In this document: positions 57,547 through 64,000 of the stretch, one piece after another
Numbering within the stretch: the first letter of the stretch is position 1
How the letters are laid out: each line of letters starts with the position of its first letter
Translations under genes and position numbers: made by a program
The notes under the pieces: model-generated
What the model was told of the DNA's origin: nothing
Database searches by the model: none
Seen by the model: only the letters and a program-made list of their open reading frames with translations
From: Luteibacter yeojuensis
GTDB lineage: Bacteria; Pseudomonadota; Gammaproteobacteria; Xanthomonadales; Rhodanobacteraceae
Assembly (NCBI RefSeq): GCF_011742875.1
Contig: NZ_JAAQTL010000001.1
Location: 1,798,001-1,862,000 of the forward strand
Direction: 5' to 3'
Length of the DNA stretch: 64,000 nucleotides

Positions 57547-59082
57547 ATGGCAATCCAGAACCCGCCCGTATCACAGACCAAGTCCTTCAGCACGGTCTTC
57601 CTCATCGAGATGTGGGAGCGCTTCGGCTTCTACGGCATGCAGGTGCTGATGGTCACCTACATGGTGAAGAAGCTCGGCTTCGCCGACGTCGACGCCAACC
57701 TCGTCTGGGGCGCGGCTTCGGCCCTGATCTACGCCACTCCCGCCATCGGCGGATGGATCGGCGACAAATTCCTCGGTTCGCGCCGCACCATGCTCAGCGG
57801 CGCCGTGGTCCTCATGGTGGGCTACGCCCTGCTCTGGATCCCGACCAACAACGCCTACGCGCTATACCTCGCGCTCGGCGTGATCATCCTCGGCAATGGC
57901 CTGTTCAAGCCCAACGCGGGCAACCTCGTGCGCAAGATCTACGAGGGCGACGAAGTCAAGATCGACAGCGCCTTCACCATCTACTACATGGCGGTGAACG
58001 TCGGCTCGACGATCTCGATGCTGCTCACGCCCTGGATCCGCGACTACGTCGGCGAACACTACGGCGACGCGCTCGGCTGGCACACCGCCTTCGGCGTCTG
58101 CTCCATCGGCCTCATCCTCGGCCTGATCAACTACTACTTCATGCGCCGCACGCTGGCGCACATCGGCTCGGTGCCGGACTACGAGCCGCCGAAGGCGAAG
58201 AACATCCTCGGCGTGGTCGTGGGCGGCTTCGTCATCATCGCCGTCTCGGCCTACATCCTGCAGAACCAGAGCGTCGCCCAGCTTTGCGTCTATGCCGCGG
58301 GCATCGTCATCCTTGGCATCTTCGTGCACCTCATCCGTTCCAGCGAACCCGGCGAGCGCGCCGGTCTCATCGCGGCGCTGGTGCTCACGATCCAGACGAT
58401 CTTCTTCTTCATCTTCTACCAGCAGATGTCGACTTCGCTGAACCTGTTCGCCCAGCGCAACGTCGATCTCTCCTTCGGCATCTTCGGCTTCGAGATCTTC
58501 CGCTGGATCCCCGAGCAGTTCCAGTCGCTCAACGCCATCTGGATCGTGATCCTGTCGCCGATCCTGGTGTGGATCTACAACTCGCTCGGCAAGCACGGCA
58601 AGGATTTCCCCGTCGCCGCCAAGTTCGCCCTCGGCTTCGCCGCGGTGGCCGCCGGTTTCTTCATGTACGGCCTCGGCGCCACCACCGCAGTGAACGGCGC
58701 GATCTCGTCCTGGTACATGGTGTGGGGTTACGGCCTGTACTCGCTGGGCGAAGTGCTGGTGAGCGGCCTGGGTCTCGCCATGATCGCCCGCTACGTCCCG
58801 GCGCGCATGGGCGGCTTCATGATGGGCGCCTACTACGTCGCCTCGGGCGTGGCCCAGTACATGGGCAGCGTGGTGGCCAATTATGCCGCCATCCCCGACA
58901 ACATCACCGATCCGCTGCAGTCGCTGCCGATCTACACCAGCCTGTTCAACAAGCTGGGCTTCGTGGGCGTGGGCTGCACGGTCATCGCCGTGGCGATGCT
59001 GCCGCTCATGAGGAAGCTGTCCGCCAACCACGCGCTGGCGGCGCTCCCCCCGATCCCGCCCGTGCACAACGAAGACCTGTGA
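57547..59082 (+). CDS. Proton-dependent oligopeptide transporter (POT/PTR2 family)
   Basis: 511 residues with about 14 membrane helices. Imports di- and tripeptides with protons. The POT signature EMWERFGFYGMQ (ExxER motif, residues about 21-32) and the PTR2 motif with DSAFTIYYMAVNVGS near 140 are present. The ATG at 57547 was chosen as the conserved start. Together with the S9 peptidase and TonB receptors it suggests peptide nutrition, but it is not in one operon with them. Confidence 0.95.
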   Translation: MAIQNPPVSQTKSFSTVFLIEMWERFGFYGMQVLMVTYMVKKLGFADVDANLVWGAASALIYATPAIGGWIGDKFLGSRRTMLSGAVVLMVGYALLWIPTNNAYALYLALGVIILGNGLFKPNAGNLVRKIYEGDEVKIDSAFTIYYMAVNVGSTISMLLTPWIRDYVGEHYGDALGWHTAFGVCSIGLILGLINYYFMRRTLAHIGSVPDYEPPKAKNILGVVVGGFVIIAVSAYILQNQSVAQLCVYAAGIVILGIFVHLIRSSEPGERAGLIAALVLTIQTIFFFIFYQQMSTSLNLFAQRNVDLSFGIFGFEIFRWIPEQFQSLNAIWIVILSPILVWIYNSLGKHGKDFPVAAKFALGFAAVAAGFFMYGLGATTAVNGAISSWYMVWGYGLYSLGEVLVSGLGLAMIARYVPARMGGFMMGAYYVASGVAQYMGSVVANYAAIPDNITDPLQSLPIYTSLFNKLGFVGVGCTVIAVAMLPLMRKLSANHALAALPPIPPVHNEDL

Positions 59083-59136
59083 TGCGGCGGAGGGCCGCGC
59101 CGCCTGGCGCGGCCTTCCCGCCATGACGAGACCACC

Positions 59137-60417
59137 GTGAGCGACAACCTGCATACGCCATCGTCCCGCTCCGGTCCCTTCGCCCTTGCGCGCACCCTTG
59201 CCTGGCTCCGCCTCTGCGCCATCGCCGGGCAGAGCGTGGCGATCCTGTCCTGCGTCACCCTGCTGAAACTCGACATCCCTTTGCTGCCGCTCATGCTCGG
59301 CGTGTGCGTGCTGGCGGTTTTCGCCGCCGCGGCCTCGTTCCGTCTCGGCATGCCGTGGAAGGTCGGCGAGGGCGAGGCCATCGTGCACATCGCCGCCGAC
59401 ACGCTCGTGCTCGGTTACCTGCTCTATTTCACCGGCGGCGCGGCGAATCCCTTCGTGTCCCTCTTGCTCGTGCCGATCGCGCTTTCCGCCGCGGCACTGT
59501 CGATCGCCGGCGTGTCGCTCGTGGCGATCCTCACCGGGGTGGCCTACGTGCTGCTGGTGCCTTACCACCTGCCGCTGCCGACCCTGGGCGACAAGAGCCT
59601 CGATTTCGACCTCTACGTCGCGGGCATGGGCGTCAACTTCGTCATCATGGCGATCCTGCTCGGCGTCTTCATCAGCAACCTGGCCAAGGCCATCCGCCTC
59701 CAGCAAGGCGAGGTGCAGCGCGTGCGCGAGCGCGCCCTGCGCGACGAGGGCATCCTCGCCATCGCGACCCAGGCCGCCGGCGCGGCACACGAACTGAATA
59801 CGCCGCTCTCGACCATGCGCACGCTGCTGCCCGAGATCCGCCGCGAGCACGCGACGGACAACCCGCTCGGCGAGGACCTCGACCTGCTCGAGGGTCAGGT
59901 GGAGCGATGCCGCACCATTCTTCGCGAGATGGTCGCCTTCGGGCAGGCACAGCTCTCCCAGGTACCGGAACGGCTCACGCTCGACGAGTTCGTGCACGTC
60001 TGCCTGGAGCGCTTCCAGCTGCTGCGGCCGGAAGCGGACGTCACGCTCACGCTCGAGCCGGGGGCGGGCCGCATCGCCCTGCGCTCGCCGCCGGGTCTGC
60101 GCCATGCCCTCATCAACCTGCTCAACAACGCGGCCGACGCGTCGGCCCTGAACGAGAGCGCCGCCGTGGGCCTGCGCATCGGCATCGTGGAGCAATGGCT
60201 GGAGCTGACCGTCACCGACGAAGGCCCCGGCTTCGACGAAGTCGACGAACTCGGCACACTGGGCCTGTCGCAGAAAGAGACGGGCCTCGGCCTGGGCCTC
60301 GCCCTCGCGGAAGCCACCGCCGAACGACTGGACGGCGAACTCGCCGCGAGCAATACAGGGCATGGCGCGCAGATGCGCCTGCGCCTGCCCCTTCGGGTCA
60401 TCGGAGACCACGCATGA
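59137..60417 (+). CDS. RegB/PrrB-type redox-sensing histidine kinase
   Basis: 426 residues from a GTG. Six membrane helices in the first 190 residues, with the quinone-binding heptad GGAANPF near residue 100. The H-box is AGAAHELNTPLST with His218, and Cys258 in VERCRTILREM lies exactly 40 residues later, the spacing of the redox-active Cys in RegB of Rhodobacter. The ATPase domain has LLNNAADAS, DEGPGF and GLGLGLALA. This strongly suggests sensing of the quinone pool and redox state. Its stop overlaps the response regulator start (ATGA). Confidence 0.93.
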   Translation: MSDNLHTPSSRSGPFALARTLAWLRLCAIAGQSVAILSCVTLLKLDIPLLPLMLGVCVLAVFAAAASFRLGMPWKVGEGEAIVHIAADTLVLGYLLYFTGGAANPFVSLLLVPIALSAAALSIAGVSLVAILTGVAYVLLVPYHLPLPTLGDKSLDFDLYVAGMGVNFVIMAILLGVFISNLAKAIRLQQGEVQRVRERALRDEGILAIATQAAGAAHELNTPLSTMRTLLPEIRREHATDNPLGEDLDLLEGQVERCRTILREMVAFGQAQLSQVPERLTLDEFVHVCLERFQLLRPEADVTLTLEPGAGRIALRSPPGLRHALINLLNNAADASALNESAAVGLRIGIVEQWLELTVTDEGPGFDEVDELGTLGLSQKETGLGLGLALAEATAERLDGELAASNTGHGAQMRLRLPLRVIGDHA

Positions 60418-60992
60418 ACGATCTCGTTCCACCCCAGGGCCGTCCCCTCCTGATCGTCGACGACGACGCCACGTTCGCGCGCGTGCTCGGCCGTGCGCTG
60501 ACTTCGCGCGGCTTCGAGGTCATCACCAGCGACAACGCCGACGACGCGCGTGCCCTCGCCCGCCGTCACCAGCCGCGCTACTGCGTGCTCGACCTGAAAC
60601 TCGGCGACGAGAACGGCCTGCGCCTGATCCCCGAACTGCAGGCGCTCGTACCGGACATGCGCGTGCTGCTGCTCACCGGTTACGCTTCCATCGCCACCGC
60701 GGTGGAAGCGATCAAGCGCGGCGCGCACGACTACCTCGCGAAACCCGTCGACGCCGACGCCGTCGTTCGCGCGCTGCTCGATGGCGACGGCCCCGCCGAC
60801 CTGGACGACCTGGTCGACGCGCCGGATGCCCCGCTGCCGCTGCGCCGCCTGGAGTGGGAACACATCCAGCGCGTGCTCACGGAGTGCGAGGGCAACATCT
60901 CCGAGACGGCCCGCCGCCTCGGCATGCACCGCCGTACCTTGCAGCGCAAGCTCAGCAAGCATCCCGTCCGCGAACGTCCCGACGAACATTGA
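60414..60992 (+). CDS. RegA/PrrA-type response regulator
   Basis: 192 residues. Receiver domain with IVDDDATFARVL, phospho-acceptor Asp in CVLDLKLGDENG (about residue 60), LLTGYAS and the conserved Lys in YLAKPVD. There is no sigma-54 ATPase domain; a short linker leads to a Fis-type helix-turn-helix (NISETARRLGMHRRTLQRKL) identical in plan to RegA/PrrA/ActR. It should activate or repress respiratory and redox genes when phosphorylated by the kinase encoded just upstream. Confidence 0.94.
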   Translation: MNDLVPPQGRPLLIVDDDATFARVLGRALTSRGFEVITSDNADDARALARRHQPRYCVLDLKLGDENGLRLIPELQALVPDMRVLLLTGYASIATAVEAIKRGAHDYLAKPVDADAVVRALLDGDGPADLDDLVDAPDAPLPLRRLEWEHIQRVLTECEGNISETARRLGMHRRTLQRKLSKHPVRERPDEH

Positions 60993-60994
60993 CC

Positions 60995-62170
60995 ATGCGC
61001 CTTTCCCTCATTTTCGCCTCGTCGCTCGCGATCGCGGGGGCCGTGCATGCCCACGACATGGCCGGCATGGCGATGGGCCACGAGGCGCCCCTGGGCTTCG
61101 ACGCCGCGATCGACGACGCGGGCCATCTCTGGGTCGTGGACACGGTGGGCGAGCACGTGCGCGTCAGGCGCTCCGACGACATGGGCCGCGACTTCGCGAC
61201 TTCCACCATCGTCAATCCGGTGGGCGAACCACTGTATGCCGAAGGCGAGAACCGGCCGAAGATCGCGCTGGGCCCGAAGGGCGAGCTTTACGTGAGCTGG
61301 TCGCAGCCACGCAAGCTGCCGTGGACGGGGTTCGTGCGTTTCTCGCGATCGCTCGACGGCGGCGTGCATTTCGATCCGCCGAAGACGGTGCACACCGATC
61401 GTGCCGAGATCACCCATCGCTTCGACTCGCTCGCCGTGGACGGCAAGGGCGACATCGTGGTCGCATGGATCGACAAGCGCGATGTCGAAGCGGCCAAGGC
61501 CAAAGGCGAACCCTACCTGGGCGCCGCCACGTACTACAGCTGGTCGACCGATCGCGGCGCGAGCTTCGTGCCCGAGCGCAAGATCGTCGACGAGAGCTGC
61601 GAGTGCTGCCGCATCGCGCTCGCACGCGCACCGGACGGCAGCATCGACGCCTTCTTCCGCGCGATCTACGGCAACAACATCCGCGACCATGCGTATGCCA
61701 CGCTGCCGATCGGAAAGGCCGCGCCGAACGTCGAACGCGCCACCTTCACCCAGTGGCACATCGAGGGCTGCCCGCATCACGGCCCGTCGCTGGCCATCGA
61801 CGGGGCCGGCGTGCGTCACGCCGTATGGTTCAGCGCCGCGGACGGCAAGCCGACCATCTGGTATGGGCAACTCCAACCGGGTGGCGCCCCGGCTCACCTC
61901 GCTGCCGTTGCCGGCGCGGGGGCATCGCATGCCGACCTGGTCGCCGACGGCGGGCATGTCTGGATCGCCTACCACCAGGTGTCCGCGAAAGGACTGGATC
62001 TGATGCTGCGCGCGTCCGACGACGGCGGCGCCACCTTCGGCGAGCCGCGCGCCATCGCGCACACCGCCGACGCATCGGGATGGCCAAAGCTCGTCGTGTG
62101 GCAGCACCGCGCCTTCGTCGCCTGGAATCCGGGCGGACGGTTCCGGCTCGTGCCGACGGAGGCGTTGTGA
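60995..62170 (+). CDS. Secreted sialidase-fold beta-propeller protein with Met/His-rich N-terminus
   Basis: 391 residues from an ATG 2 bp after the regA-like stop. Signal peptide MRLSLIFASSLAIAGAVHA, then HDMAGMAMGHEAP, a Met/His cluster like those that bind copper. The body is a propeller with at least four Asp-boxes (SDDMGRDF, SLDGGVHF, STDRGASF, SDDGGATF) and a Cys-rich ESCECCRIAL near residue 205. Enzymatic sialidase residues are not evident. It is co-transcribed with the redox two-component genes and a thioredoxin-like gene, so a metal- or redox-linked periplasmic role is inferred. Confidence 0.85.
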   Translation: MRLSLIFASSLAIAGAVHAHDMAGMAMGHEAPLGFDAAIDDAGHLWVVDTVGEHVRVRRSDDMGRDFATSTIVNPVGEPLYAEGENRPKIALGPKGELYVSWSQPRKLPWTGFVRFSRSLDGGVHFDPPKTVHTDRAEITHRFDSLAVDGKGDIVVAWIDKRDVEAAKAKGEPYLGAATYYSWSTDRGASFVPERKIVDESCECCRIALARAPDGSIDAFFRAIYGNNIRDHAYATLPIGKAAPNVERATFTQWHIEGCPHHGPSLAIDGAGVRHAVWFSAADGKPTIWYGQLQPGGAPAHLAAVAGAGASHADLVADGGHVWIAYHQVSAKGLDLMLRASDDGGATFGEPRAIAHTADASGWPKLVVWQHRAFVAWNPGGRFRLVPTEAL

Positions 62171-62637
62171 TGCGGAAGATCGTCCTCGCCGCCGCGCTGG
62201 CCGTGGCGTATTGCGCATTGGCCGCCCACGCCGCCGCTCCCGTCGCCCTGGGCACCGGCGACGTCGAGGCCTTGCTCGCGACGCCCGCCAAGGGCGTGCG
62301 GGTCGTCGGGATCTGGTCGCTCGATTGCGCGTATTGCGAGCAGAACCTCTCGGCGTTGCTCGCCTACCAGCGCGCGCACGCCGACGTGGATCTGGTCTTC
62401 GTGGCCACCGATCCGGTGACGCGGGCCGACGCCCTCGAAAGCCGGCTGAAGGCGGCGAAGCTCGACAGCGTGCCTTCCCGTGCCTATGCGGAATCGATGC
62501 CGGACCGGCTCAATTTCCTCATCGATCCGGCATGGGGCGGCGAGACGCCGAGGACGCTCGTGATCAAGGCGGACGGCACACGGCGGGCGTTCAGCGGTGC
62601 GCTGGATGCGAAGCGCATCGAAAAGCTCATGCGCTGA
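62170..62637 (+). CDS. Periplasmic thioredoxin-like protein with CAYC motif
   Basis: 155 residues. Signal peptide ending AHAAAP, then a TlpA-like thioredoxin fold: VVGIWSLDCAYCEQNL with the CxxC pair near residues 53-56, and the cis-Pro loop as ETPRTLVIKADG. It would reduce or oxidise thiols in periplasmic proteins, for instance copper or haem sites of oxidases. The ATG shares its A with the stop of the propeller gene (TGATG), so both are coupled. Confidence 0.9.
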   Translation: MRKIVLAAALAVAYCALAAHAAAPVALGTGDVEALLATPAKGVRVVGIWSLDCAYCEQNLSALLAYQRAHADVDLVFVATDPVTRADALESRLKAAKLDSVPSRAYAESMPDRLNFLIDPAWGGETPRTLVIKADGTRRAFSGALDAKRIEKLMR

Positions 62638-62672
62638 AAAACCGTAGAAGCCGGTGTCCTGCGACGGCGGTA

Positions 62673-63665
62673 TCAGGCCTCGACCGGCTGCGGGTGCGGG
62701 AAACGCACGCTCGCGATGCGATTCGCACCGGGCAGCGACCGCAGTTCCAGCGGCCACTCGAAACGGTCCGAGAGGCGGCGTGCGATGGCGAGGTCGAAGC
62801 CGTGGCGGTCGACGGCCGCATGCCGGCGGCTGCCGGCCTCGGGCGCATCGAGTGCCGGATTGATCACGCTGACGCTTCCCGGCATCACCGTGACGACGAT
62901 GGTTCCCTGGTCGGTCTGCTGCAGCGCGTGGCGGATCAGCTGCCCGCAAAGCACCGCGAACACGCGCGGCGAGGCATGCAGGGCGAAGCTCGCCGGCTCG
63001 TCGAGCACCAGTTCCACCGGCCGTCCGGCAATCAGTTCCCGCGCATAGTCCACTTCCTGGCGAAGCACCGTGTTCACCACGAAGTCCTCCTCGGCCAGGC
63101 CCTGGTCCGATTCCCGCGAAAGAATGAGGAAGGCCTCGACCAGCGCTTCCAGCTCGCGCGTGGAGCGGCGGATGCGCTCCAGCGACCGGTAACCCACGTC
63201 CGAGAGATCGCTTTCGTCGGCGAGCATGTCCGAAGACATCTTGATCACGGTGAGCGGGCTGCGCAGCTCGTGGCTCGCGTCGCGGGTGAAGTTGCGTTCG
63301 CGCTCGCCGTAGCCCTCGATGCGGGACGCCAGGCCGTGCAGTCCGCGGATCAGTGAGGAAACGTCGTTGTCCGCGCGCTTCCCGCCCTCGCGATCGAGTC
63401 CCGCCATGTCCGGCCGCTCGGGGTCCCAGGCTTCGAGGAGACGCGCCAGCGTCGCCACCGGAATCCATTCCCGCGACACGGCGATCCAGGCGAGGCCGCC
63501 CGAGCAGAGCATGATCGCGATCACCGCGCCGATGGGCGCCACGTTGTTCGCCGCCATGACGGAGGCGACGATCATCACGATCGTCTGCAATACGAAGACG
63601 ACGGCGATGCGCGCGCGGAAGGAGCCGCGTCGTCGCCGAATGTCCTGCGGTGCCCTGCCTTCCAT
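62673..63665 (-). CDS. Membrane sensor histidine kinase with atypical ATP-binding motifs
   Basis: 330 residues. Two membrane helices (about 18-38 and 44-64) with almost no periplasmic loop, a HAMP-like linker, and an H-box FTRDASHELRSPLTV (His about 132). The ATPase part deviates: the N-box reads QLIRHALQQT with His in place of the usual Asn, the DxGxG box is replaced by VINPALDAPEAG, and the GLGL region is GFDLAIARRL. The kinase may therefore be weak or mainly a phosphatase. It lies 26 bp after the response regulator gene, in the same operon. Confidence 0.88.
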   Translation of the reverse strand: MEGRAPQDIRRRRGSFRARIAVVFVLQTIVMIVASVMAANNVAPIGAVIAIMLCSGGLAWIAVSREWIPVATLARLLEAWDPERPDMAGLDREGGKRADNDVSSLIRGLHGLASRIEGYGERERNFTRDASHELRSPLTVIKMSSDMLADESDLSDVGYRSLERIRRSTRELEALVEAFLILSRESDQGLAEEDFVVNTVLRQEVDYARELIAGRPVELVLDEPASFALHASPRVFAVLCGQLIRHALQQTDQGTIVVTVMPGSVSVINPALDAPEAGSRRHAAVDRHGFDLAIARRLSDRFEWPLELRSLPGANRIASVRFPHPQPVEA

Positions 63666-63691
63666 CGATCAGACCCGGTGTCGCTCCCGCC

Positions 63692-64000
63692 TCATGCCGT
63701 CTGCGACGCGGCGACTTCGGAATCCAGATCCGCCAGGCGGTATCCGGCGGAATGGATGGTATGCAGCAGGGGGCGGTCGAAGGGCTTGTCGATCACCCGG
63801 CGCAGGTTGTACAGGTGCGAGCGCAGGGTATCCGAATCGGGCAGCGTGTCGCCCCAGATCTCCCGCTCGATATCGCGGCGGCTGACGACCCGCGGGGACT
63901 CGCGCATGAGGATCGCAAGCAGCTTCAGGCCGATCGGCGACACGGTCAGCTCCTGGCCGCCGCGGGTCAGGCGCAGCGTGGCGGTATCGAGGGTCATGTC
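63692..64000 (-). CDS. OmpR-type response regulator, DNA-binding domain only (cut by window end)
   Basis: About 100 C-terminal residues are visible: a winged-helix Trans_reg_C domain with LTVSPIGLKLLAILM, RDIEREIWGDTLPDSDTLRSH in two blocks and the wing LLHTIHSAGYRL. The receiver domain should lie beyond position 64000. It forms a two-component pair with the kinase at 62673. The ATG at 63997 is internal to the frame and not taken as the start. Confidence 0.9.
   Translation of the reverse strand, partial: DMTLDTATLRLTRGGQELTVSPIGLKLLAILMRESPRVVSRRDIEREIWGDTLPDSDTLRSHLYNLRRVIDKPFDRPLLHTIHSAGYRLADLDSEVAASQTA

Overview
The window looks like chromosomal DNA of a high-GC gammaproteobacterium of the Lysobacterales (Xanthomonadales), probably Rhodanobacteraceae (Luteibacter/Dyella type). 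This is inferred from the split methionine synthase, the ispH-linked minor-pilin cluster, two large TonB-dependent receptors, and nine copies of a REP-type inverted repeat with a GTAG-preceded GCCGCTATAGCGGC palindrome. No 16S rRNA, plasmid, phage or transposase gene is visible.

Layout. 1-6005: the end of an acyl-CoA dehydrogenase, then an ArsR-methyltransferase regulator followed by a two-subunit cobalamin-dependent methionine synthase. 6106-6740: a LAB_N membrane protein, tRNA-Val and a decayed tRNA-Val copy. 6791-14056: a type IV pilus operon (pilV-pilW-pilX-pilY1-pilE-fimT). 14237-16108: small accessory genes and tRNA-Thr. 16163-26052: housekeeping genes (ispH, lspA, ileS, ribF, murJ, rpsT, obgE, rpmA, rplU). 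26284-35902: a DUF2059 protein, uvrA with a coupled thioesterase, a DUF4139 protein, an enoyl-CoA hydratase, folA with a Nudix/ThiE fusion, and an epoxide hydrolase-like protein.

35951-43651 is the accessory region. A DUF1641 gene follows the C-terminal stump of what looks like a formate dehydrogenase. That stump abuts, head to head, the C-terminal stump of a cytochrome oxidase subunit IV gene, which is the signature of a deletion. Next comes an RHS toxin locus on the minus strand: a 1554-residue secreted RHS protein, a membrane protein (candidate immunity), a displaced RHS core tip with a different C-terminal domain, and an unannotated 50-residue membrane protein (second candidate immunity). 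Consecutive genes overlap by one to four bases. About 1 kb of RHS core is nearly identical in the two copies, which would allow the toxin end to be exchanged by recombination.

43943-64000: a DUF4142 protein, thyA-lgt, an S9 peptidase, two TonB-dependent receptors, two TPM-domain proteins with LemA, DgkA and a POT peptide transporter. Then come a RegB/RegA-like redox two-component pair followed by a secreted beta-propeller and a thioredoxin-like protein, and a second two-component pair cut by the window end. The S9 peptidase, receptors and POT transporter suggest, without proving, peptide scavenging. Calls rest on reading translations by eye; no database search was possible.
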